A stretch of 55,274 nucleotides of DNA, taken from NCBI GenBank assembly GCA_937923145.1, contig CALAJT010000002.1, forward strand, positions 1-55,274. Reading direction: 5' to 3'. Both the position numbers and the translations under genes were made by a program. The notes beneath the pieces were generated by a model. It was not told the origin of the DNA. It ran no database searches and was given only the letters and a program-made list of their open reading frames with translations. The DNA comes from an uncultured Rubritalea sp. (GTDB lineage Bacteria; Verrucomicrobiota; Verrucomicrobiia; Verrucomicrobiales; Akkermansiaceae). Below, piece by piece: positions 45,138 to 51,903 of this stretch. Position 1 is the stretch's first letter. Every line of letters starts with the position of its first letter.

Positions 45138-47474
45138 ATGTCGCATACTCAAGCCAATCAAAATTTTTACGCTCATACCAGTAACTTAGCTGATGGTAAA
45201 ACGACCAACCCAGACAAAACTACTTGGGAGCCACTTTTTACACCTTTCGGTGATGGCGAGGGAGAATGCCAAGGAACAGAATGCCAGAAATGTAGAAACC
45301 TTGAACCTCTTCATGGGCATTTGAATAAAGTGGCTTATATGGCAGGTGATTTTGCTGCGGAGATGTTCAGTAGTCAGAAAGATAAAGAAGCAGCTAAAGC
45401 GTGTGGATATTTAATCGGCTTATTACATGACCTAGGTAAATATTCTACTGAGTTTCAGGAATATATTTCTAAATCATCAGACTCACATGTCGGTGAGATT
45501 CAGCACAAAGTTGACCATACTTCTGCTGGAGCTAGGTTTGTAATAAAAATGCACAAGGGTTATGGTCATTTATTTGCGACAGCCATAGCTGGACATCATG
45601 CAGGATTACTAGATGCTTTGAGTGAGCATGCATGTTTGGCTAAAAGATTAAAAAATAAGATTCCTGAAGTGAATCCAGTGGAAGAGTTTAAAGCGTTAAA
45701 ATTTCCTAGTCTGCCAGTATTTATGGAGAATAGACCTTCAGCATTTGAAGCCTCATTTTTCCAAAGAATGCTGTTTTCATGTCTTGTTGATGCGGATTTT
45801 CTAGCTACCGAAGCATTCATGAACTCTGCTCAACGAGCATTGAGACCTGAAGTTAAAGAAAATGTTTTTAGTAAAGCGTTGGCATTACTAGAAGATAAAA
45901 TTACTTCATTCAGTGAGCCTAGTGATTCAGTAAATATAGCTCGCAAAAATGTTTACAATGATTGTATCGCGGCTAGTGAAATGTCAGCCGGATTGTTCAC
46001 TCTTACAGTTCCTACAGGAGGAGGAAAAACTCTCTCATCATTGGCTTTTGCTCTCAAGCACGCGATCAAACATGGTCATAAGAAAATTATCTACGTGATT
46101 CCTTTTACCTCTATCATTGAGCAAAATGCTAGAGTATTTGAGGAATTACTGAATGAATTAGGTGATGATATTGTTCTGGAACACCATTCTAATCTATCTC
46201 CAGATAAGGAAAATGCTCGCTCTCGTTTAGCTGCTGAAAACTGGGATGCACCGATCATTGTTACAACCACAGTGCAGTTCTACGAATCATTTTTTGCTAG
46301 TAAAACCTCGAAGTCTCGAAAACTTCATAATATAGCCAACTCGGTAGTGATTCTAGATGAGGCACAATCAATCCCAGTAGATTATCTAACGCCATGTCTG
46401 AAAACTCTGGAGCAATTGACTTCCAACTATGGAGCTTCCGCGGTCTTATGCACCGCTACGCAGCCAGCAATTAATCAATCAGAGCTATTTCCAGACGGAT
46501 TGAATGAAGTGAGGGAAATCATTTCAGATACTGATAGTCTATTCCAATCTCTGAAAAGAACGAAGACTACCTATAGAGGGAAATTAGAAGATAATACTAT
46601 CGCTGAAGAATTAGCTAATGAGGAGCAGTGCTTATGTATCGTAAATACAAGAAAACACGCTCAGACATTATTTCAATCTCTCCCTGTATCTGATGATAAT
46701 TTTCATTTATCAGCACTGATGACACCTAATCATAGACTTCAAATTTTAAATGTAGTTAGAGCGAGGTTGGACGATGGCTTACCTACCAGATTGATTTCGA
46801 CTCAGTTGATCGAGGCAGGTGTGGATATCGACTTCCCTGTGGTTTACCGGAGCATGGCAGGACTTGATTCGATTTCCCAAGCGGCTGGAAGGTGTAATAG
46901 AAATGGGAAAATTAGCTTAGGGATGGTGCATATTTTTCATTCTGAGCACACTAGATCAGAGAGTTATTTCCGCAGAACAGCTGATGTTGGACATCAAGTG
47001 TTAGATCTTTTCAAAGATGACCCATTGAGCACAGAAGCAATTAAAACTTATTTCGAGAACTACTATTATGATCAAAAGCAACACTGGGACAGTAAGGAGA
47101 TAATGAGAGACTTTTCAATTGGATCAGATCCTAATTTGCCACTGTTATTTCAATATAGAGAAGTTGCCGAGAAATTCCGCTTAATCGATAATAATCAAAT
47201 CCCAATAATTATTCCCAATGACGATATCTCTAAAGAACTAGTTGAGCAGTTGAGAAATGAAGGTGTTCCCCTAAATCGTAAATTACTTAGATCTCTACAA
47301 AGATACTCAGTTCAAATTAGAGAAAACCAATTCAACAAGAATTCACATCAATTTGAAGCTCTCAGAGACGAGCAGTTTCATGTGTTGGTTTGTCCTGAGA
47401 CCCATTATTCCGAAAACTTTGGTCTCAACCTTACCGATGAGGCTGCTAACTCAACAACCTTGATTTGTGAATGA
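45138..47474 (+). CDS. cas3: type I-C Cas3 nuclease-helicase
   Basis: Cas3 is recruited by target-bound Cascade and unwinds and cuts DNA. The HD nuclease domain (about 60-240) shows LLHDLGKYS (His97-Asp98), VDHTSAGA (His127) and AGHHAGL (His153-His154). The helicase has Walker A VPTGGGKTLSSLA, DEAQSIP and STQLIEAGVDIDFPVV with QAAGRCNRNG. The length of 778 residues is typical. A Cys-containing insertion (about 38-60, ECQGTECQKC) precedes the HD domain. It is separated from cas5c by an opposite-strand toxin-antitoxin unit rather than running directly into it. Confidence 0.96.
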   Translation: MSHTQANQNFYAHTSNLADGKTTNPDKTTWEPLFTPFGDGEGECQGTECQKCRNLEPLHGHLNKVAYMAGDFAAEMFSSQKDKEAAKACGYLIGLLHDLGKYSTEFQEYISKSSDSHVGEIQHKVDHTSAGARFVIKMHKGYGHLFATAIAGHHAGLLDALSEHACLAKRLKNKIPEVNPVEEFKALKFPSLPVFMENRPSAFEASFFQRMLFSCLVDADFLATEAFMNSAQRALRPEVKENVFSKALALLEDKITSFSEPSDSVNIARKNVYNDCIAASEMSAGLFTLTVPTGGGKTLSSLAFALKHAIKHGHKKIIYVIPFTSIIEQNARVFEELLNELGDDIVLEHHSNLSPDKENARSRLAAENWDAPIIVTTTVQFYESFFASKTSKSRKLHNIANSVVILDEAQSIPVDYLTPCLKTLEQLTSNYGASAVLCTATQPAINQSELFPDGLNEVREIISDTDSLFQSLKRTKTTYRGKLEDNTIAEELANEEQCLCIVNTRKHAQTLFQSLPVSDDNFHLSALMTPNHRLQILNVVRARLDDGLPTRLISTQLIEAGVDIDFPVVYRSMAGLDSISQAAGRCNRNGKISLGMVHIFHSEHTRSESYFRRTADVGHQVLDLFKDDPLSTEAIKTYFENYYYDQKQHWDSKEIMRDFSIGSDPNLPLLFQYREVAEKFRLIDNNQIPIIIPNDDISKELVEQLRNEGVPLNRKLLRSLQRYSVQIRENQFNKNSHQFEALRDEQFHVLVCPETHYSENFGLNLTDEAANSTTLICE

Positions 47475-47504
47475 TCAATTCAAATTACATAAAGTCTAAT
47501 AAGT

Positions 47505-47529
47505 GGAGCGCCTTACTAGAAGACGCTCC
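47505..47529 (-). other. stem-loop at the position of a third, highly degenerate repeat (psi-R3)
   Basis: On the minus strand, GGAGCG pairs with CGCTCC, with an inner CTT/AAG stem interrupted by one mismatch. It begins two bases after a 33-nt guide segment that follows psi-R2, just where the stem of the next CRISPR repeat would lie. The same hexamer arms as in the array repeat are used, but in swapped order, and the handle is lost. A simple transcript-end hairpin is possible, though no T-run follows. Confidence 0.45.
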
Positions 47530-47531
47530 TA

Positions 47532-47564
47532 GATGCTGTTGTTCTCATCAGCCATTAGTTCAAT
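47532..47564 (-). ncRNA. psi-spacer 2: candidate CreA-like guide against the vapC promoter
   Basis: This 33-nt segment directly follows the psi-R2 handle on the minus strand, and has the same length as the array spacers. Its first 11 nt (ATTGAACTAAT) are identical to a site upstream of vapC flanked by a TTC PAM. Positions 13-15 (GCT) also match, and the single mismatch among the first 15 is position 12. Beyond that, complementarity is lost. Partial, seed-limited matching is the mark of CreA guides, which direct Cascade to bind and repress without cleavage. Expression is not shown. Confidence 0.75.
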
Positions 47565-47596
47565 GTTTCAATCCGCACCTTTTTAAAAAGGTGATA
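47565..47596 (-). CRISPR. degenerate CRISPR repeat psi-R2
   Basis: This 32-nt minus-strand element matches the array repeat at 20 of 32 positions. The final 12 nt (GCGGATTGAAAC) are identical, giving a full 5' handle for a crRNA. The stem hexamers differ but still pair: positions 5/20, 7/18, 8/17 and 9/16 all change compensatorily. The result is a stem CACCTT...AAGGTG in the same place as CGCTCC...GGAGCG. Such covariation argues for selection on Cas5c processing, not chance. Confidence 0.85.
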
Positions 47597-47629
47597 ACAT
47601 GGCAGTTCCCAGATAATCTGGTTTTGCCA
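47597..47629 (-). other. psi-spacer 1: 33-nt palindromic segment between psi-R1 and psi-R2
   Basis: The gap between the two degenerate repeats is exactly 33 nt, the array spacer length. Internally it is self-complementary: TGGCA pairs with TGCCA and CCAGAT pairs with ATCTGG around a single T. A guide with this structure would be unusual. On the plus strand the hairpin is followed by TTTT and could end cas3 transcription. I found no TTC-flanked seed match by eye. Confidence 0.55.
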
Positions 47630-47659
47630 GTTTTAGTCCGCGCTCTCAATAGAGCGAAC
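47630..47659 (-). CRISPR. degenerate CRISPR repeat psi-R1
   Basis: This 30-nt minus-strand element resembles the array repeat: CGCTCT...AGAGCG replaces CGCTCC...GGAGCG (one compensatory pair change) with a loop shortened by two bases. The 3' handle CGGACTAAAAC differs from CGGATTGAAAC at two positions. It lies 33 nt before psi-R2, and just after the vapC stop codon. Confidence 0.8.
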
Positions 47660-47675
47660 GATGCTGTAAAATTCA

Positions 47676-48068
47676 TTATTCAGGCATTGCGAGTGCTACT
47701 TCTGGGCAGTTGCGCAATATCTTTTTATCTCTTGTATATAAATTCAAACCTCTATTCTGTGCTAGCCAAACATAAGACGCATCGTAAAAGGTCAAGTCGC
47801 TTTCTTTGGCGATCTTGTCCACTGCGAAAACATCGATCTCATGCACAGTGTGCATTATTTGCAAAGTTTGATCCCAAGCCTTCATGGACGAGTTTTCAGA
47901 GAACAGGTCTAGTCTTTGGTATTTGCCTAAAATATTTCCAAATTCATAGCGCCACAAGTCTGGAGCTATCCATTCATTGTCAAAAGCGTAAAGTTTTCCC
48001 GCTCTTTCAGAATAGGTATCTTCTCCCATCCAAAAATCAATCAATACTGTGTTATCAACAACTATCAT
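47676..48068 (-). CDS. vapC: PIN-domain toxin (VapC-like)
   Basis: The 130-residue product is a single PIN ribonuclease domain. The four acidic metal ligands are in place: Asp5 (VVDNTVLID), Glu42 (RYEFGNIL), Asp96 (TFYDASYVWLA) and Asp114 (TRDKKIL). VapC toxins cut initiator tRNA, other tRNAs or rRNA. The gene is opposite in direction to cas3 and cas5c and sits between them. It is 67 bases from its antitoxin gene rather than overlapping it, and that gap holds its own promoter-like site and a CRISPR target, so its control looks unusual. Confidence 0.9.
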   Translation of the reverse strand: MIVVDNTVLIDFWMGEDTYSERAGKLYAFDNEWIAPDLWRYEFGNILGKYQRLDLFSENSSMKAWDQTLQIMHTVHEIDVFAVDKIAKESDLTFYDASYVWLAQNRGLNLYTRDKKILRNCPEVALAMPE

Positions 48069-48074
48069 ATCTGA

Positions 48075-48103
48075 TGAATATTAGAAAAGAGTTGTTAAGT
48101 CAA
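48075..48103 (-). promoter_or_regulatory. candidate vapC promoter
   Basis: TTGACT at 48103-48098 matches a -35 box at five of six bases. Seventeen bases later TATTCA is a weak -10 (TAATAT lies slightly upstream). If used, the transcript would be nearly leaderless. The -35 lies inside the 33-base target at 48094-48126. Confidence 0.45.
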
Positions 48104-48129
48104 ACTTTTTAAGCTATTAGTTCAATGAA
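48094..48129 (-). promoter_or_regulatory. partial protospacer with TTC PAM upstream of vapC
   Basis: On the minus strand TTC (48129-48127) is followed by ATTGAACTAATAGCT, matching the first 15 nt of psi-spacer 2 except at position 12. TTC is the canonical type I-C PAM. The 33-nt Cascade footprint would cover the vapC -35 box. This is the expected target of a CreA-like guide. An alternative reading is a short direct repeat (47554-47565 and 48116-48127) created by insertion or recombination. Confidence 0.75.
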
Positions 48130-48135
48130 TATGAA

Positions 48136-48381
48136 TTATCGTTTTCCTTCATTAATTGCATCTTTTATCTCATCTTTGCTCAAAGTTCGCTTAAGCTCAG
48201 ATCGGAACTCTTCGACAGCAGTTAGAGCATTATCGATTTTCTTCGCATCGCTCACCACAGTAATTGTTTCAACAAGTTCAGCAATGATTTCTTGGTTCAA
48301 GCTCCGCCTGTTTTGTTTAGCGCGATTCTTTAGTCCTTCGTGCACATCATCTGGCAGTCCTCGTATTGTCAGTGTCTTCAT
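48136..48381 (-). CDS. vapB: ribbon-helix-helix antitoxin (FitA/VapB-like)
   Basis: The 81-residue product starts MKTLTIRGLPDDVHEGLKNR, a classic RHH strand followed by RSLNQEIIAELVETI. The C-terminal tail (ELKRTLSKDEIKDAINEGKR) is the usual toxin-wrapping part. I chose the ATG at 48381 because it begins with the RHH beta strand. It would dimerise on its own promoter in the 50 bases shared with divergent cas5c, so it could also affect cas5c transcription. The gene appears intact. Confidence 0.88.
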   Translation of the reverse strand: MKTLTIRGLPDDVHEGLKNRAKQNRRSLNQEIIAELVETITVVSDAKKIDNALTAVEEFRSELKRTLSKDEIKDAINEGKR

Positions 48382-48431
48382 TGGTTGCACTATGCCACCA
48401 AAATGCCTCCATATCAATTAAATAATTTATT

Positions 48432-49151
48432 ATGAAATCACCTATCACCCTAGAAATCTCTGGAGACTATGCTCTTTTTTCCAGACCAGAAATGAAAGTG
48501 GAGCGAGTCTCCTATGATGTTATTACACCCTCGGCAGCGAGGGGTGTTTTGGACGCTATTTATTACAAGCCGCAGATGCGTTGGGTGATAGATAGAATCA
48601 CTGTGATCAATCCCGTGCGATTTACCAATATTCGTAGAAATGAGATCAGCAAGAAAGCATCTAACCCTAAGTCCTCATTAGTGAAGGATGGGGGAATGGA
48701 TAACCTAGGAATTATCATAGAGGAAAATAGACAGCAACGAGCCTCGATGTTACTTAAAGATGTTAGGTATATAATCCACGCTAGTATTGAGATTCTGGAT
48801 TCTAGACTAGAGCGAGGTGGACCTGAAGTACCTGCTAACCAAGCAGCTGGTAAGCATTTAGATATGTTCAAGCGTAGAGCGAGGAAAGGGCAAGCATTTC
48901 ACCAGCCATATTTAGGTTGCCGAGAGTTTCCTGCTAGATTCGTATTACATGAAAAGGACGATAATCTGCCTAGTCCTCATGAGTCTTTTCTAGGAGAAAA
49001 GGATCTAGGCTTCATGTTACATGATATTGAATTTGACCAAGATCCTAAAACGAAAGAGGTGAGCTCCACTACACCTCATTTTTTCAGAGCTCACATGATT
49101 GATGGAGACATAACGGTGCCAGCATTTAAATCACACAAAACAGTATCATGA
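48432..49151 (+). CDS. cas5c: type I-C Cas5c (Cas5d) pre-crRNA endonuclease
   Basis: In type I-C, Cas5c replaces Cas6: it cuts the repeat at the base of the stem and stays on the 11-nt 5' handle. The N-terminus ITLEISGDYALFSRPEMKVE runs into YDVITPSAARGVLDAIYYKP, the family signature, followed by RITVINPVRFTNIRRNE. The length of 239 residues is typical. It has its own likely promoter, because an opposite-strand TA unit separates it from cas3. Its stop overlaps the cas8c start as ATGA. Confidence 0.95.
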   Translation: MKSPITLEISGDYALFSRPEMKVERVSYDVITPSAARGVLDAIYYKPQMRWVIDRITVINPVRFTNIRRNEISKKASNPKSSLVKDGGMDNLGIIIEENRQQRASMLLKDVRYIIHASIEILDSRLERGGPEVPANQAAGKHLDMFKRRARKGQAFHQPYLGCREFPARFVLHEKDDNLPSPHESFLGEKDLGFMLHDIEFDQDPKTKEVSSTTPHFFRAHMIDGDITVPAFKSHKTVS

Positions 49152-50914
49152 TCTTACACTCACTCTATAAATTATATGACCGTCTTGCAGAAGATGCTAA
49201 TTATGAGGTCGCTAAACCTGGGTATTCACCACAGAAAATCTCATTTCACGTAGTGCTTAAACCAGATGGAAGTCTGTTTAAAATTGAAGATGCTAGAGTT
49301 AAAAATACTAAGGGTAAGCTCTATGCTGATTCGCAGGTGGTATTAGGTGAAGCTAAATCTCCTGGTGCAGGGATTAATCCGGGTCTGCTCTGGGATAATA
49401 TGGCGTATATGTTAGGTTTTAAGCCTGATGATGCTAAGCCAGAGAGAACTTTAAAATCCTATGAAGCATTCAAAAATAAACACCTAGAGTTAGAGAAAAC
49501 GATCGATGTCCCAGAATTCTCAACCGTTTGCAGATTCCTAGAAAATTGGAATCCACAAGAAGCATCAGAGTATGGAGGAAACCATCCTGAAATTCTTGAT
49601 CTGACAACAGGGTTCGGAGTTTTTAAAATACAAGCTCAAGCAAAGCCGATTAATGAACACACGAAAATTCTTAATTGGTGGAGTCAGCAGCTTTCTAAAG
49701 TAGAATCAGGAGAGCAAGGTCAGTGTCTGATCTCAGGAGAGCAAGGGAGCATCGCTAGACTGCATCCTAAAATCAAGTCGGTTGCTGGGGCTCAATCCGC
49801 AGGTGCATCCATTGTATCATTCAATGCCACCGCCTACGAATCCTATGGAAAAGATCAGTCCTATAACGCTCCTGTTTCTGAGTTAGCGGCATTCAAATAC
49901 GGAACTGCTCTGAACTCTCTGCTCAGTGGACCGATGTCGAATAAGCATAGAATGAGAATAGGAGATACGACCTGTGTTTTCTGGACTGATCAGCCTTCTA
50001 CAGTAGAAGATGTTTTTGCCTTATTTGCGAGTGATGGATCTAATGCGCAAGATGAAAGCTCAAGGCTTAAAATTGAGACATTTCTCAAATCGTTAAGAAG
50101 CGGAACCAATATTTTAGATGAGCTAGGGGAAGATACGATTAACAATAATTTCTATTTGTTAGGACTAGCCCCAAATGCTGCACGTTTATCAATCCGATTC
50201 TTTTATCAATCTAGTATTAAAGACTTCATTGAGAACCTCAGATCTCATCACAGTGACATTGAGATCATAAGAGAATATGATAAAGCGGTAGGCAAACGAA
50301 TGCCAGACCCTGAGTATCCTGCGAATTGGCAATTACTGAAAGAAACCGCCAGAGTATCAGATGAAATACCTCCACTTCTAGGAGGAGCTTTGATGAGATC
50401 TATCTTAGAAAATATAGATTATCCAATGGGGATATACTCCGCAGTGCTAAGGCGAATTCGTCTAGATCGCACTATCAATTATTACCGTGTCGCAATTATC
50501 AAAGGCACACTTGTTAGAAACTTTAACCAGGAAATACCAATTATGTTAGATATAGAAAATAAAGACGAAGCCTATCTGTTAGGTCGGCTATTCGCTACAC
50601 TTGAGAAGACTCAAGAGGATGCATTAGGAAATCTAAATGCAGGCTTGAGAGACAAATATTACAGTAGTGCTTCAGCCACACCTGCCTCTGTATTCCCTAG
50701 AATACTCAGAACCTACCAGCACCATTTAGGAAAACTAAATCCAGGAGGAAAAGTCAATAGGGACAAACTTACTCAAGACATTATTGCTGAGTTCAATTCA
50801 TTTCCCAATTTCCTAAATATTAAAGATCAGGGGAAATTCGCGATTGGATATTACCATCAGCGAAAAGACTTTTTCACCAAGAAAGAAAAACCATCAAAAA
50901 CTACTCAAAACTAA
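49148..50914 (+). CDS. cas8c: type I-C Cas8c (Csd1), Cascade large subunit
   Basis: The 588-residue product recognises the PAM and helps recruit Cas3. Recognised blocks are PGYSPQKISFHVVLKPDGSL near the N-terminus, YMLGFKPDDAKPERTLKSYE, IVSFNATAYESYGKDQSYN and NNFYLLGLAPNAARLSIRFF. Overlap with cas5c and a 21-base gap to cas7c indicate one operon. I do not see the internal start for the separate small subunit (Cas11c) clearly, but it is expected within the C-terminal third in this subtype. Confidence 0.94.
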   Translation: MILHSLYKLYDRLAEDANYEVAKPGYSPQKISFHVVLKPDGSLFKIEDARVKNTKGKLYADSQVVLGEAKSPGAGINPGLLWDNMAYMLGFKPDDAKPERTLKSYEAFKNKHLELEKTIDVPEFSTVCRFLENWNPQEASEYGGNHPEILDLTTGFGVFKIQAQAKPINEHTKILNWWSQQLSKVESGEQGQCLISGEQGSIARLHPKIKSVAGAQSAGASIVSFNATAYESYGKDQSYNAPVSELAAFKYGTALNSLLSGPMSNKHRMRIGDTTCVFWTDQPSTVEDVFALFASDGSNAQDESSRLKIETFLKSLRSGTNILDELGEDTINNNFYLLGLAPNAARLSIRFFYQSSIKDFIENLRSHHSDIEIIREYDKAVGKRMPDPEYPANWQLLKETARVSDEIPPLLGGALMRSILENIDYPMGIYSAVLRRIRLDRTINYYRVAIIKGTLVRNFNQEIPIMLDIENKDEAYLLGRLFATLEKTQEDALGNLNAGLRDKYYSSASATPASVFPRILRTYQHHLGKLNPGGKVNRDKLTQDIIAEFNSFPNFLNIKDQGKFAIGYYHQRKDFFTKKEKPSKTTQN

Positions 50915-50935
50915 CCACCAACCAAAATTAAAATT

Positions 50936-51790
50936 ATGAATAACAGATACGATTTCGTTTACCTATTTGACTGCAAAGATGCTAACCCTAACGGCGATCC
51001 AGATGCCGGCAATCTACCAAGAATAGACGCAGAGACGGGACAAGGACTAGTCACAGATGTATGCATTAAGAGAAAAGTGAGAAACTTTGTTCAAACCACT
51101 GAGAAGGAGCAACGCATTTATTTCAAAGAGTTCGCTGTGCATAACCATCAACACGAAGAAGCCTATAAAGCACTAGATCTAGGAGACCCTAAAAAAGCTA
51201 AGAGAGCAGAAAAGGACAAAGCTCGTGAGTGGATGTGCCAGAATTTTTACGATGTCCGCACCTTCGGTGCTGTGATGTCTACAAAGGTGAACTGCGGTCA
51301 AGTGAGAGGACCAGTCCAGATTGCTTTCTCCAGATCTATCGATCCTATTGTAGCGGCTGAACATGCGATCACCAGAACATCTGTGACAGATGAAAAAGAC
51401 ATTGAAAAAGAGCGCACCATGGGCAGGAAGTTTTCTATTCCCTACGGACTGTATAGAACGAGTGGATTCATTAATCCGTTCTTAGCTGAGCAAACTGGCT
51501 TCAGTGATGATGACCTAGAGTTATTCTTCTCAGCTATGGTTAATGCATTCCAGTTTGATCAATCAGCAGCTAGACCAGCTGGAAGCATGAATGCGAGAAG
51601 GTTAATTGTCTTCAAACATGAAAATCAACTTGGAAAAGCTCCGTCAAGTAAGCTTCTTGACGGTGTCACAGTCAAACTTAAAGAAGGTGTAGAAGTCCCA
51701 CGTTCTTATGATGATTACGATGTTGTTATCCCAGAGGAACTACAGGAATTCTGTAAAGAAAATGGTATTGAGATTATAGAGAAGATTTAG
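50936..51790 (+). CDS. cas7c: type I-C Cas7c (Csd2), Cascade backbone subunit
   Basis: Multiple copies of this protein cover the crRNA spacer and flip out every sixth nucleotide. The N-terminus [20 protein letters not shown] and [20 protein letters not shown] are the family's signature, followed by [20 protein letters not shown]. The length of 284 residues is typical. It is followed 2 bases later by an ATG that opens the broken DUF3883 gene. Confidence 0.96.
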   Translation: MNNRYDFVYLFDCKDANPNGDPDAGNLPRIDAETGQGLVTDVCIKRKVRNFVQTTEKEQRIYFKEFAVHNHQHEEAYKALDLGDPKKAKRAEKDKAREWMCQNFYDVRTFGAVMSTKVNCGQVRGPVQIAFSRSIDPIVAAEHAITRTSVTDEKDIEKERTMGRKFSIPYGLYRTSGFINPFLAEQTGFSDDDLELFFSAMVNAFQFDQSAARPAGSMNARRLIVFKHENQLGKAPSSKLLDGVTVKLKEGVEVPRSYDDYDVVIPEELQEFCKENGIEIIEKI

Positions 51791-51792
51791 TC

Positions 51793-51867
51793 ATGAAAAT
51801 TCTAGACTCAGTATTTTCTAAAGTTTACGAGGAGTTTCTCGCTACTATTCTATACCATTACGAATAA
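51793..51867 (+). pseudogene. 5' fragment of the interrupted DUF3883 gene (in-frame TAA)
   Basis: An ATG 2 bases after the cas7c stop opens a 24-codon frame (MKILDSVFSKVYEEF...YHYE) ending in TAA at 51865-51867. The same frame then runs open from there through the DUF3883 gene. The natural reading is therefore one gene of about 406 codons broken by a nonsense codon. A TAA rules out selenocysteine. Confidence 0.7.
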
Positions 51868-51903
51868 CCGTTCACAGGGCTCGATAATGGTCCTGCATGG
51901 GAG

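Noticed and set aside
47471..48112. A 213-codon plus-strand open frame after cas3
   Set aside because: It is antisense to the PIN-domain toxin and psi-repeats, has no recognisable domain, and its codon pattern looks like a shadow. The minus-strand PIN protein with four catalytic acids is clearly the real gene.
48382..48420. Target for psi-spacer 1 in the vapB/cas5c promoter region (TGGCA present on the minus strand)
   Set aside because: Only five bases match and no TTC or related PAM precedes them, so it is within chance expectation.
51865..51867. In-frame stop in the DUF3883 gene as a selenocysteine codon
   Set aside because: The codon is TAA, not TGA, and it does not align with a conserved cysteine, so recoding as selenocysteine is not possible.
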